Shown here one piece after another: positions 1 through 11,844 of a stretch of 64,000 nt of DNA; within the stretch, counting starts at the first letter, position 1, and every line of letters starts with the position of its first letter. Below the pieces are notes generated by a model. It was not told the origin of the DNA. It did no database searches and saw nothing but the letters and a program-made list of their open reading frames with translations. The DNA lies in contig JAPEVC010000027.1 of the NCBI GenBank assembly GCA_027946555.1, positions 1 to 64,000 of the forward strand, written 5' to 3'. The DNA is from Gnomoniopsis sp. IMI 355080. Lineage: Eukaryota > Ascomycota > Sordariomycetes > Diaporthales > Gnomoniaceae. Both the position numbers and the translations under genes were made by a program.

Positions 1-967
1 GGGGCAGCCAGTCTGACTGGGCGTCTCGACGATTGTGGCGGACGAGGTCTCGCCTCACCGGCTTGCAGCAAGGGGGGCGTACTGGGTTCGAAGAACGGAT
101 TTCTCAATGAAAAATCGGGAGTCTCTAAAGCATGGGCGTAGGGCAGTGTCACGATAAGGAGTAAATTTGTATGTTTCCGGGCCTTTGCGGTAATTACTTT
201 CGGGGACGTGGGCGACAAGAGCATCTGGAATTGTTGAGGATTTGCATTGCATTTTTATGTACTGTACATCGTGTGGGCTGAGGTGGGAAGATATGATCTG
301 GTGACGGCGACTTGATGGAGGGTTGGCAGGTGGGCTGGTAGTCCATCTGCTTGGTGTGTTTGTTTACGAATAGACATGGATATATTGTGCATCGAGATGT
401 TCACATACTACGTACGTCGGTTTTGTGGGACTAGCTGAAAAACATTCAGCCTGTCCAATCGATGCTACAATGCAGGTGGGTCTAGCAGTGTCTTCATTAC
501 TTGGATGCCTAATATATCCTTCGTACATTCATTGACCCTGAGGTCTTCCCGTTTAGGTTTCTATAGTAATAATATACCAAACCTCAACCCAAGACCTATC
601 CACAATTCCTCTTTACCCAAGAGAGCCATTGGTCCGATAGAAACATTGTAAGAACCTTGTAAAACGCCGCTTTTTTGAGAGCGCCGCAGAAGACCGCCCA
701 ACCCACGCAATACTCTTGATACCATCCCACGCTCCCACGTAATAGCGCCTTATGCTTGCCTCAAAACGCTAAGCAGATACCCCATCTCCGAAGACACACT
801 ATGCCAATTCGGTAGAATGTTGCATACCCTTTTTCCCCCTTGTGCGCCATCTCGAATTACAGATTCCTTTTGTTAGAAATACACCAAGCTGACGCTCTTC
901 CTGTTGTTTCTTCTTTTCTTTTTTTATATTAAAAAAAAAAAAAGACCAGACCCCGCCACCAGCTTGA
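1..967. other. Intergenic, downstream of sre
   Basis: I see no convincing gene here. The open frames are short and have no recognisable domain. A T-rich tract followed by a run of 13 A (931-943) lies about 25 nt past the sre stop codon. It could belong to the sre 3' untranslated region. Confidence 0.5.
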
Positions 968-2818
968 TCAGTCTTCCAACTCAGCAAGCTCCCGTTCGTT
1001 CGCGGCCAGCATCTGTCTCATTCGCTCGGCCTCCCGTTGCAAAGCCGCCCGTCGCTCAGCTTTTGAGGTCTCACTCTCCATGCTGAGCCTGCGCGACTCT
1101 ACAGATGCATAAGCAGGACCAGTGCCGGCACTACTGGCATTCGAGTAGGCGCCCGGACTAGGTGCTGATGCCATGGTTCCGGCGGGCGAGTCCGCATACG
1201 ACCGTTGCGGCGCCGGCTCGTCGACGCCCGTCATGTGGGGCGAAGTTGGCCGCGGTGGATTCAAGATGGATTTGATCGAGGACAGGCGTTTATTATTGTC
1301 AGGTTCGGACGGGGTCGTTTGGTCGGTTGTTTCCCCGAATGATCGTTTCCGCGTCGGTGAGAGGAACGAGGCTGGCGAGAGCGAAGTTTGGCGATCCGAG
1401 CTGCCGGCAATGGAGGTAATGGGGGCCAGGCGATGGTCGTCATCCAGGGACTGGGGCGTCTCGCTGTGATACTTGTTGTACACCGAGTACTGGTTTAACG
1501 TCCCAGCCGTCGTCATAGGCGGCACTGAATTCTGCCTAAGCACACTCTCAGGCACGAGCTGGAGCCCCCGTTGCTCCTTTGTCTGTTTTCGCATTCCGAG
1601 GCTGACGGACCCGTCGGGATTCATACAGCCACGTTCACTGGATATGTCCCGTGGCGGCGAGGGCGATTGGATCGTTTCGGTTGCGGTACTGCCTTCCGCA
1701 GCCAGCTCTTGAGAGGCTGGTATGACTCGCTTTCGCCGCTTGATGACGGATTTCTTCATCGTCGACGGTCGATGTACGCCATGGAGTTTGTGATAGAGAC
1801 CTGAGTTGGTCAGCCTCTTGAGGATCTTTCGCCTAGTTTTTGTGTCATTACATAACAGAACCAACTTACCGCAGGCATTGCAGATGTTGTGGCCATGCTC
1901 GTCCCGCCTCCACAAAGGCGTAATAGTCGTTCCGCAATTATGGCATGCAATCACCACTGTCGTGTTCGATCCTTGACTCTGCGACGCCGCCACGTCAATC
2001 TCGTTGGGATTCTCAGCACCGTCGGCCTGCGTCCTGCTCGGAATGGCATTTTGATTGTGAGAAGCACCCAGGCTAGCACTCTTGGATATCCGATTGTTGT
2101 ACGCAGGACATCCGCTGCATCCTTCCGCTCCACCCGTGCCGTTGCAACGCCCACCTCCCGGACAAGTCCCGCTCGGCATCTGGTCAGTCGCCACGTACCT
2201 CGCTCCTCCCGCACTGGAGTTGGCCTGAGAGCTGCTTGCTACCGGTGACGTGCTCTCAGTATTTTGCAGGGGCACACTCGGCACGGTCGTCGGCGGTCGC
2301 TTCAAATTTGTCGGCCGGGCGGCATTCCTGGCTTTCAGGTATAAGCCACAGGCGTTGCAGATGGTTGCGCCTTGTGGTGATCTTCGCCATAAGGGAGTTC
2401 GACTCGTTCCGCAGTTACTGCGTGACTGTTAGCAGTTGTGAATGGCGAATCAGTACAGAAAGCTATATTACCTGCAGACCTGGCCACTTTGGGTCTGGTT
2501 GGATACTGGTAATGGCGGTGCATCTGTCATAACGTCTGGCACACCATGCTCATTGGTGGAAGAGGGCGCAGGACTGATGGGATGTGATGCTGGGCCATCT
2601 GTCAAAGATGGGCTTCCTTCGTGCTGCTTGAGCCTGAAAGGACTCGGAGACCTGCCATTCTGCGTGTTGTCTTCTGGAGGGGGCGAGCAAGCCATGAGGC
2701 CGACGAGTTGATCGGCCTTGGATGATACAGGCCTGGAGGGCAAAGCGGTCCGCCGTGGGCTTGATTCCCCCCTAGACCTTTGCGAAGCGGGCACATCTCC
2801 ACGTTCACTCGATGCCAT
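968..2818 (-). CDS. sre: SRE/SreA-type GATA transcription factor, siderophore regulator
   Basis: Predicted 575-residue GATA factor of the SRE/SreA/Urbs1 family, which represses siderophore synthesis and iron uptake genes when iron is plentiful and acts in the nucleus. Three exons on the minus strand: 2818-2472, 2417-1870 and 1800-968; introns of 54 and 69 nt. There are two GATA zinc fingers of the form CX2CX17CX2C: finger 1 has Cys115/118/136/139 and finger 2 Cys274/277/295/298. Between them lies the family's iron-sensing cysteine-rich segment with four cysteines at about 201-219 (CPGGGRC then CSGC). Two fingers plus this Cys box separate SRE from single-finger nitrogen regulators such as AreA. 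Each intron falls within or at the edge of a finger. The middle is rich in Ser and Pro. The C-terminus (about 540-575) is a charged, predicted coiled coil, as in other SRE proteins. The start is the ATG giving MASSERGD; an upstream in-frame ATG would add 13 residues. Confidence 0.93.
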
Positions 2819-5521
2819 CTTGTCCGCACACGCACATACACAAGCTCTCTTACGCACGCTTCTCTCCTTTTCCTCCCAATCTTCCAGCGACAGTGGTGGT
2901 GAATGGTCAGCTTATCTCTGAAACGGATTTTGTTGCGCGCGAAGTGACCGAGGCCTGGTGACGATCTGATCCTCTCCGGTATAGCACAACGACTCTTCCT
3001 GTCAGCTTATGCCAGCAGACCATCTGCACGATGAATGCGCTTTCTTTGGGTGATTCTGCGTCCAGTCGTAGAATATCAGCCCTGTGGAAGCCGAATGCTT
3101 CGAGGTCGATCGTCGAGATCGTCGAATTTGCTCTGCCTATCCTTAGGCGGTCTGTAGATGGACAACCCTCGCTCAAAGACGTGGAAAGTCTTATATCCGG
3201 GAGATCGGCCGAACGTGGCAACAGACGAGATCGGAGAGTTGAGCCTTGATTCAAGTAATTGGAAAGAGGATGAGTCGTGTGGGACTTGTCGCAGAATCCC
3301 CAAATCCTTCCTGTAAAAGTAGTGTCCTGCAAGAGTCGCCTCTTGAAGTCACCGCCACAAGACGACCTGGCTACCTGGAAGTCCACTTCAAGAAGGGGGC
3401 CGATTTAAACTTTGATGGACTACGACGCCTAGCCGAGCCTGTCGCAGATTGCTATTGGTAATCAGACAGGGCACGGGGTGGCACAGTACGCTGTAGAGAT
3501 ACTCGAGCCCGAGCGCAGCTTCGTGGAAGGTTGTCAGGTGTCGAGGGGTACGGTTTCCGCCCAATTGGCCCCTCGAGTCGTCGTCGGGCTGTCTGACGGG
3601 TTCGCAGCCCCTTTCCTAGCAGCGAGAGAAGGGATTTTGGGCAGACAATTGCCTTTCGAGATCTTGGCGTAAAGAAGGAAAAAAAGAATCGACGACGAGG
3701 GCAGCATAAGACACAGATCCACAGCGTAGGGCCCCCCCTTGACGTCGTATTGCAGCAACGCTGGACCGACTAGAGCGAGCTATGTAGAGTACCCGTCAGC
3801 CCAGTGGAGGAGGTGTGTGTGGTATCCTGACAGGATTGATTTGTCCGTTTGTGTGGCACTCTGGAGGAAGTGCCCGCAGCCACACTGGGGGTCCTGCACT
3901 TGCTGACTTGTTGCTTGTTGGTGTCTGCTTTGCTTTTTCTTTCTTCGCAGGCCCAGGCCCAGGATCGTTAGCCTTTCTCTCTCTCTCTAGATGCACGACA
4001 GTCACGCCAGCAGGAGGCCGAGGCCGGTCAAGCACCAAGATTGACAACTGGCCAATAGCACACGGCGCATTTGAGATCTTTGCACTGGAAGCCCGACCAT
4101 TTCGAGCCTAGATTAGCCTCAGTTCATGTACCGCGACCCTTGATCCATGTCTACCTATCGAACAGAAAGGATGCAATGGGTTTCGCTCACCGCCCACCGG
4201 CGGCGCCACCCGCTACGTACGCAGAACGTTTCTGTACCGTGTCTCCACAGTCATATCATGTCAGATTAAGACACAAAGTTTGCTAAGAAGGCTATCAGAT
4301 CTCCAAAGTACCACAGTACAAGTACTATTGATACTGCCACTAGATCCCTCTTCCGGCAGAACGGCTTTGTCTGTCAGGTGGTCTCGAATACTTGTACTAT
4401 AGTAGTCCACACATAGCTCCAGGGTAATAGTAACATAGTATGTTACTCCCCAGTCACAACACAAGTCACCTGCTGGATTAAGTTTGTATTGGATATAACA
4501 TTCGTCAGGCGTGAGGCTGCTTTCCGGTTGGCTTCCAATGATATGATTTGTCTTCATCATACACAGCAGTGACACGTTATCTCGACCGTGGCCGCATACT
4601 CACGATAGCATACATGGGTCCGCATTCTCGCCCGAATCCAGACCTCGGGAATAAGGCCAAGCGGGTGCGCCCACCACACATACGGACTCTGTCCCAGCCC
4701 GCTAACCTTCTGATCCGAGATAAGCACCTCTCACTCAGAAACTCCGAAGTCACCACCTCGGATGAGTCCGCGGGCCTGTTAGAGTAATCTGTTAGCCTGT
4801 TCATGCAAGCCATCATCATATCCTGGTCCGGAAAGATCTCCGGCGCTCCCAGCAGTAAGGGTCCCCCCTAGAAGCGCTAAGCGTTTTTGTCGAAGTATTC
4901 CTCGAAAGGTGTGGAGAGAAGAGTATGGGGCCTTCGCTTGCCCTTTTTAAGTTCACTCGCACCGTATAAACAATAGCCCCAGCCCCTTTCAACACCACTT
5001 ATACACCTGAAATCGGAGATACGAAAGTCAACTTTAAGAATGCAAGAGGTTTGCCCTGACCTGGCTTACTACAGGTCCTCGATAGCAAAAATTGGTTTCG
5101 AATAAACGACCAGTTTTGGGAACTCTATCCAAATCCAAGGTGCCGTTTTGCTTGTTGAGTATGCCTGACCAGATTCCGTCGCCGAGATGTTTCCCATACA
5201 TATCCTTTTGCATGGATGGATTTGAGTGCCCGGTTGAGTCTCACGCACATTCTGGAGTCTAACTCCAATCTCTCCTTCAGATCCACTAGTACTACATATA
5301 TACATGAATGCAATACACGGCCACCTCGATGTTCCATCATCAGGTCGGAGAGCGCAATCATTGCACTAGCGCTGTGCCGTCGAAGGAAATATGCAAGGAC
5401 ATCCATTGGCTATCCGCTTGCGTGCGCCGTCAGCCACGTGAAAATGCCTTTCTACCTAATTCGGAGCTGTACAAAATTTCATACCCTTCACAATCCACCA
5501 CCAACGGTGAGAAGCCCTACT
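2819..5521. other. Long intergenic region upstream of sre
   Basis: About 2.7 kb without a supportable gene, between the sre start and the 3' end of the next minus-strand gene. Open frames are short and overlap on both strands. It holds a CT-rich stretch near 3970-3990 and scattered GATA-type hexamers on either strand (AGATAA or its complement at 4577-4582 and 4718-4723, TGATAG at 4292-4297). It probably contains the sre promoter and leader. Confidence 0.45.
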
Positions 5522-7102
5522 TCAGAGATCAGGATCATCCTCGACTAACTGAATCGTGGGAAATGCCCAGCGGTGAGCCAAGAGAGACTCCCTGGCCAGC
5601 ATAACAGTAATGGCAATGCCAAGCGAATAGTCAAGCCAGTGACTCCGCTTAGACAAGTCGAGCTCAGCAAGGGGATACGGCTCCTCCTCGTCTAGATGCT
5701 CGGTGTCCGCAACCATCACAAGAACGATGTGTTGCACAACAACGAAGATAAACATGCAGCGCGGATAGTCTCGGATGCCTCGAGCGGCATACCGAGACCG
5801 ATACTTTTGCACGAGTGCCTGGCATCTTTCCACGATGGGCTGACCTGTGCTGGCAGTCTGTGCATCCTTGTAAGTGATGACGAAGACCGGGCTGACATAG
5901 TCATGTTTCTTGACGAAGTCGCCGTCTCTCTCTGCCCAGAGGACGTATTGTTTGATCTCCTTTTTGATAAGAGGGGCTATTTTTTCCTGGGTGCCGCATC
6001 GACGGTAGTCGTTGACATAACCATGGAGGTTGAAGAGTCTGATGAGTGCTTTGGACGCTGCTTCGGGTCAGCTGTTGACCAATCTTATTTTGACGGATCT
6101 CCACATACCGTGATAATCGCTCTTCTCAGCCTTGAGCAAACACTTGTCATCACTGCCCAGTGGCGTGAAGAGCTCGCCAGGCATCGGGTGATCGAGGAAG
6201 TTCCAAGTCCATCGGCTATCGAACATCGGGTATAGACCTCGCAGGAAGAGCAGCTTGTAGAGCCTACAGGCCTCGCTGGGCCAATTCTGAATGTCTGCAG
6301 TCGAGCGTTTGTGGTGGAGCCAATATCTCAAGTCGTTGTCTTTGATGAGGAGACTCTCTTCGATTTCGCCGCCTAATTCTTCCTCGAAGTCCTCGTCCTC
6401 AATATCTTCGTCCAAGCCATCTTCTGAATTGGATCCAGATGCACGGTCGTGTCTGTGGGTCATTCCATGGAGGAATGGTGGGGTTGTCTTGCAATTTTGA
6501 GGCTGCGCGTCTCCTTCAACGTCACCGTTTTCTTCCTCTATACTGGGGATAGGTTCATCACTGCTGAAATATTTTGCGCCCGTGGCACTCAAATCCTCAT
6601 CAGCAGTATCATCTTTGTCCGACTCTGCTTCGTTGGCGTCCATCGAACCTTCATCGGAAAACGCCTCGTCTTCTGAGTGCTCTTCGAAAGAGCCTCCTCC
6701 GCTAGACTCTTCTTTGAAAGTGGCGACCAGTGATGCAGCTTTACTCGACTCACCACTCGCGGTGGTGTGTCCATCTGGTTGGCCAATGTTTGTCATGAAG
6801 TCGGCATGATCGCCTTGGGCAGAGAACATCGTATCAGCGTCTACATCTTCCTCTTCTTTGATGCGTATCTTTGGCATTGAGGCAGCTGCAATGTGGCAGG
6901 ACTGGCCTTCTTGTGCTGATGATACTCTGGCGGTCTTGGGCACAGTAGTCGCTGAGCCGGCGCGTGGGCTGGAGCTCCGCGCTTGACGAGATTGTGCTGG
7001 TGTCGAAGAGGAGGTTCTGGGTTTGCTGCCTTGATGACGATCAGTCGACATTGGCTGTGGCTTGGCGACTCGACCGTAGAAGACTCGATGGAGTAAATTC
7101 AT
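5522..7102 (-). CDS. Acidic protein with conserved-looking C-terminal domain, function unknown
   Basis: Predicted 509 residues from two exons, 7102-6109 and 6057-5522, joined by a 51-nt intron with GTATGT donor and AAGCAG acceptor; the join reads SDYHASKALIRL in frame. The first 240 residues are low-complexity: a basic Ser/Pro/Arg start, then long Glu/Asp/Ser runs that suggest a disordered, possibly nuclear protein. The last 250 residues are compositionally normal, rich in Trp and Tyr (for example WPSEACRLYKLLFLRG and FDSRWTWNFL), and look folded; a hydrophobic patch (MFIFVVVQHIVLVMV) is probably a buried strand or helix. I do not recognise the family. It looks like a lineage-specific ascomycete protein. 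The start ATG at 7102 is the first in frame; no upstream exon was found. Confidence 0.75.
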
Positions 7103-7915
7103 TTTAAAGAGGACGTCGTCCCATGTGAGGCTTTGCGAACGATCAGGCGTGGAAGCGGAAACCAGGAAGAAGGCCGATTTAGTCTTTGGATTTTCAAAGA
7201 ACCAGGTGCAAGCTGGAAGTTGCGAGAGGCAGGAAACGTGTCGAGTGGTTCTGTCAATTGGCTTGTTGCTTTCGAGCCTTTCTCAAGTAACTTCCTTGTG
7301 TGAGGTCTGATGGGAAACAATAGGAAGGAGCCTGTAGCATTGCAGCTCAAATGAACAGTATGTCTCACATGTATTCCACATTCCATTTGAAGGGCTGAAC
7401 AAACAGGCACGCAGGTGAGGAAAGGGTGAGCCTTTCTTGTAAATGAACTTTTGAACTCCCGAATGGATCATGGCCAGCATTCATCGTTACCTGGGTAATG
7501 CGAGAAGGCAGTAAGTCACTAGTAGATATCTAGGTACTTACGGAATCTAGTAAAAGTACGTAGTGTGGTAGGTACTTAGGCCAGGTACTATGTATGGTAA
7601 ATGCATGGGGATGCAAGACCCAATAGGGCAGTCCGTGCGCAGCGAATTGCAAGCCTGCAACCTCTTTCTGCCCCAGAACTGGCGCGACAACGATTCTAGC
7701 GGCGCGACATTCAGACGCGCCAGTTCACAAACCAAACGCAGGCGACGACGACGGCCAACGCATCGGCGCACCAACTCGCTGACGATAGACGCACTTCCTC
7801 ATAACTGCTTTGGCACATCTTCATTGTTGTACGAGAAAGATACGAGTCGCGCACTTCACACTACCTCTGTCAAGCAATGCGCCTGTTTGCGCGCATCGCA
7901 TAACCAAGCCTAGCC
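7103..7915. other. Divergent promoter region
   Basis: About 0.8 kb between two divergently transcribed genes, so probably both promoters. Short open frames on both strands have no domain. I see no RNA gene or repeat. Confidence 0.5.
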
Positions 7916-9880
7916 ATGACTGATTGGAACAGCCTAAGGGTTGTTGACCTGCGAGCAGAGTTGACGCACAGAGGTCTGCCTACTAAGGGTGTAAAGGCAG
8001 ATCTTGTGCAGCGTCTGACCGAGGATGATGGCAATGCGGCCCAAGCCATGGAGGAGCCTGCAGTTGGCGACAAGACTGCAGTAGATGAGGCTGCATCTGC
8101 AATCGATGGCGCACCCGAACGCGTGGTTGCCGAGACCAAGCCCGGCGCGGAGAAAGTTATCTCTGCTGATGCGACTCCGAATGACAATTTAACGACGCGA
8201 TCAGAGCCTGCTCCGGATACCGAAGCCGAACTCGAAGCCGCGGTCAAGGCAGCCACGTCGCAAGAGCCCGCTCCCAGCGAGAACCACACCGCGCAGCCTG
8301 ACAACAACGAGCAATCTACTTTAGACACTCCACTGCCTCCAACCGACACAGCGGCTGATCTACAGAAGCGTAAACGACGAAGTAGCACACCACCACCAAG
8401 TACAAAGCGGGCCCGTCAAGAGGGTGAGCGACTGGCCGAGGATCGCGAAGACGTCGTTGACTTTGACAATGGAGACATATCTTTCAGCCCCAAGAAACCG
8501 CAGAACGGCGTGGAAAAGAAGCAGACGTCACCGGATGATGTTGAGATGGCGGATGAGCATCAGCGCAAAGAAGGCCTTGCAGTCGACCAGCCTGTAGAAG
8601 CCAGTCAGCAACGGCTTCAGATTGTTGGGGAAAACCCAGTCGCGAAGCCAGTGGCTATAGCAGGGTCTTCAGAATCCCTTTCGAACGCTGTAGCACTGAC
8701 TCAAGATCCATCCCTAGATGAGACTGGAGAGGATGCGTATGCGAAGCGAGTGGCTATAGCAGAGTCCTTGAACACGCTCCCCGCCAAGCCGAAGCACGAG
8801 CCTGTTGACACTACTAGCAAAGTGGACACACCTCAGCACTTACTGCAGCTGGAGCTTATGGCTCACGACGATGCTCAAGCCAAGGAGGTGACTTCAGCAC
8901 TCCCTTCATTGCACGCGCCCACCTCTGCGTTGTACATTCGAGAACTCATGCGGCCGTTGAGATCCGAGGTGATGGAACAACATATTACCGACCTCGTCAC
9001 GCCATCAGACAAGGAGACTGAACCCGACCTCATCCAAGCCTTCTACCTTGACCAAATTCGCACCCATGCCTTCGTCCTGCTTGCTTCAGTGTCGGCTGCT
9101 CAACGCGTACGAACTGCCCTTCACAACCAGGTTTGGCCTAACGAGCGAAATAGAAAACCTCTCTGGGTCGATTTCATACCGGCCGTGTCAGTTAAGGATT
9201 GGATCGCAAGAGAGGAGCGTGCGCCTAGAAGTGCGCGTTGGGAAGTTATCTACGATCAGAATGGCGGTAATGCGGTTCACAGAGAAGTTGGCATAGACAG
9301 CAAGCCATTTCCAAGGCCACCGCCCACCGGTCCAGCAGCAACAACAAACCCCGTCTATCCAGGTATTGAAGCTGCGCCGCGTGGTCCCCGAGGAGGTGGT
9401 GGTCGACCGCCGTTCCAGAATCCGAATATTCGCCATACTGAGACTAGTCCTCAACTGGCTTACACGCCTAAGGATGAGGACGTGGCCCGACGTCGTATGG
9501 AGAACATGCGCTCGTTCTACTCACGAGACCCTCCAGTCGATCTCGGTAAAGACTATCACCGCTTCACATTCGAGAGCGCCGATGCCTTCGTTGACCGAGG
9601 CCGCGAGGTCTTCATAGGCATTCGACCTCCCCATCGTCAAAAGGAGCACGAAGAGCGTCTTCGACGTGAGCGACTAGGCACTGTTGGGGCTAGCAGTGTG
9701 GCCGAGTCTCGTAGGGATGACTACAGACCCCGTCCCAGTGTCACCGATGAGGACCGTTTCCCGCGATACAACAAGGGACGTCGGTCTGATCGGCCTCCGA
9801 GAAATCGTGGGTTTCGCAGCGATCGAGGGCCCGGACGTTTCCGTGGCGAAGACCCATATCGCTATCGGCCCGGCTATTAA
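7916..9880 (+). CDS. Acinus-like SAP and RRM domain protein
   Basis: Intronless, 654 residues. An N-terminal SAP motif (residues about 5-39, LRVVDLRAELTHRGLP) predicts DNA or chromatin binding. A long Glu/Ala/Pro-rich disordered region follows, with a lysine/arginine cluster near 150 (KRKRRSS, a likely nuclear signal). Residues about 336-425 match the degenerate RRM of Acinus: SALYIRELMRPL at the start, then YLDQIRTHAFVLL and RTALHNQVWP, then KPLWVDFIP. The C-terminus (about 520-654) is Arg-rich, with a segment like the Acinus motif that binds RNPS1, and ends in an RG/RD-rich tail. Acinus is the scaffold of the ASAP complex, which works with the exon junction complex in splicing and mRNA quality control; the same role here is inferred. 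An imperfect tandem of VAIA(G/E)S units lies near residues 242-285. Confidence 0.85.
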   Translation: MTDWNSLRVVDLRAELTHRGLPTKGVKADLVQRLTEDDGNAAQAMEEPAVGDKTAVDEAASAIDGAPERVVAETKPGAEKVISADATPNDNLTTRSEPAPDTEAELEAAVKAATSQEPAPSENHTAQPDNNEQSTLDTPLPPTDTAADLQKRKRRSSTPPPSTKRARQEGERLAEDREDVVDFDNGDISFSPKKPQNGVEKKQTSPDDVEMADEHQRKEGLAVDQPVEASQQRLQIVGENPVAKPVAIAGSSESLSNAVALTQDPSLDETGEDAYAKRVAIAESLNTLPAKPKHEPVDTTSKVDTPQHLLQLELMAHDDAQAKEVTSALPSLHAPTSALYIRELMRPLRSEVMEQHITDLVTPSDKETEPDLIQAFYLDQIRTHAFVLLASVSAAQRVRTALHNQVWPNERNRKPLWVDFIPAVSVKDWIAREERAPRSARWEVIYDQNGGNAVHREVGIDSKPFPRPPPTGPAATTNPVYPGIEAAPRGPRGGGGRPPFQNPNIRHTETSPQLAYTPKDEDVARRRMENMRSFYSRDPPVDLGKDYHRFTFESADAFVDRGREVFIGIRPPHRQKEHEERLRRERLGTVGASSVAESRRDDYRPRPSVTDEDRFPRYNKGRRSDRPPRNRGFRSDRGPGRFRGEDPYRYRPGY

Positions 9881-10716
9881 GACGATCCATAATGATCATT
9901 ATGGGATGCTCAATGGGCCTAGAAGTTCCCTGAGCCATTCAAGAGGTTGCTCATGGAGCTGTTCCTTCTCGCAGCTTGCTACATACACTGTGCAGCTCCT
10001 CAATGATGCGCAGCGTTCGGCATGTTACCCTTGTGGCCCTGTCTATTTGGTACCGTCCAACATATCGAACACCGGATGATGGTTCTCATGGTCACGGCAA
10101 CCTGATACATACCTCGAAAGATGGGCGCCCGGGTCTGCTGAAGACGCAATGTAGATTGGAGGACGCAGGGAAGACGAGTGTGCTGCCTGACGACTCCAGC
10201 CAATAGTGAACACTCTTGTTCAACTTCCGCGAATTTCAAAACTGAATATTGCGTAGAGGCTCAAGTGCTGACAGCCTATCTTGACTATTGCTTGCCGTAT
10301 TGTACGGAGGATCAAGGTTGGGGAAGTAGATAATGGAAACAGATACCCTCAGAGTCAATGAATGCTGGCTACAATGAATTAGAAATACTCTCGGCCCAGG
10401 CCACAATGACAGACCATCCGATGTTTATTCTTCTTTGTATGAACCATTCTAGCTGCCAACATTACTTTGGTACATATATTTGATTTACCTTCGATCTTAC
10501 AAATGAATTTTCTTCATGTGAAGTCAATGTTCTCGTTTTGGCAATCATCCCTAGAATCTTATCAGCTTATCATGACCGCTTAAAGCGGTTTAGCGAGGGG
10601 CATTTCAAAAAAGTTGGCCTGGGTCTCAGGGCGATGCAAACCGCGCGCGCTCTCACTTGCACCAAACCCTACTCCCACCAAGAATCACCAAATCCTCTCT
10701 GGATCCGCACGTCACC
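9881..10716. other. Intergenic region before bcp1
   Basis: About 0.8 kb between two plus-strand genes. It should hold the 3' end of the Acinus-like gene and the bcp1 promoter. No supportable gene, repeat or RNA was seen. Confidence 0.5.
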
Positions 10717-11648
10717 ATGGGCAAGAAACGCGCAAGAGAAGCCGATGGCCAGACCGAGCCAACAGGCGCTTCTGTAGACAGAATGGACGAAGATGGCAGC
10801 TCAGATGACGAGGTAATTCTCACAAACCCAAGCCCCACCTGCACTGCACGGGTGTCACTAACACGCCCTCGCAGGACTTCGACATGGTCAATGTCGACTT
10901 TGAGTGGTTCAACTTTGACACAGAAATCGATTTCCATGGTATTAAGGGGTTGCTTCGGCAACTGTTTGACGTCGACTCACAGCTGCTCGACATGTCTGCG
11001 CTGACAGACATAGTCACGTCCAACAACACCATCGGCTCGACCGTTAAGGTCGACTCCAAGGCCAACGATGCGTATGCTTTCTTGACGGCGTTGAACCTGC
11101 GAGAACACAGGGAGAAGAAGCCCATCGCCGACTTGGTCGAGTACCTGGCCACCAAGGCCTCGCAGTCCAGCAACGAGACGCTGGCAGTGGAGGTGCCCAA
11201 GGTATTGAAGGAGAAGCATGTTGGCTTGGTATTGGGCGAACGCCTCATCAACATGCCACCGGAGATCTCACCGCCAATGTATAGCATGCTGGTGGATGAG
11301 ATTGAAGCTGCCGTCGAGGATAAGGAGCCATACGACTTTACGCACTATCTGCTTGTGTCGAAGAGCTACAACGAGGTGCAGTCGCTCCTGGACGACGGTG
11401 CACGAAAGAGCAAGAAGGCCAAGGATGAGGCGCCTTTATTTCACTTCCACCCAGAGGACGAGGTATTGCAGAAGCATGCGGTCGCAGTGGGCAGCTATCC
11501 CTTTACAAGGGATGATGAGAGCGTGGCAGACAGCAAGAGGGCTTTCCAGGAGATGGGAGTCAGGAGTATGGGCTACATGTTGCTGATCGAGGCCGCGAAG
11601 TGGCCGGCTGCAGTGAAAGCTGTCGTGGAGTACATGAGCCCTCAATAA
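10717..11648 (+). CDS. bcp1: Bcp1/BCCIP family nuclear protein
   Basis: Predicted 289 residues, two exons (10717-10812 and 10875-11648) with a 62-nt intron; the join reads SDDEDFDMVNVDFEWF in frame. Bcp1 (BCCIP in animals) is the nuclear chaperone of ribosomal protein uL14/Rpl23 and is linked to export of phosphatidylinositol kinase Mss4. The hallmark segment is an acidic N-terminus followed by VDFEWFNFDTEIDFHGIK, then GLVLGERLINMPPEI and the C-terminal PFTRDDES region. Length is typical for fungal homologues. The start is the ATG giving MGKKRARE, just before the acidic tract; an earlier in-frame ATG lacks family similarity. The gene is tail-to-tail with aro7, about 196 nt away. Confidence 0.93.
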
Positions 11649-11844
11649 AACACAGAAATCTGTCAATGGTTTTATGAACATTGCATTCGATATACGGCGC
11701 TTGTCCTATGCCTTCTTGGGTATCTCATCCCAGTAGTAGCCGTTTTCCGCCCTCTGCCAAAATCAAATTGCCGGTGTCTATGTCTTGACATCGTCCTCAG
11801 CCACTCACTTGTTGTTTAAAGAAACAAGCCCGTTATTCTTCCAA

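Noticed and set aside
2907..3386. 159-codon minus-strand open frame upstream of sre
   Set aside because: No recognisable domain, overlapped by equally long frames on the other strand.
5885..6260. Frameshift or pseudogene at the end of the acidic protein gene
   Set aside because: A 51-nt GT-AG intron (6058-6108) joins the two frames cleanly, so no break is needed.
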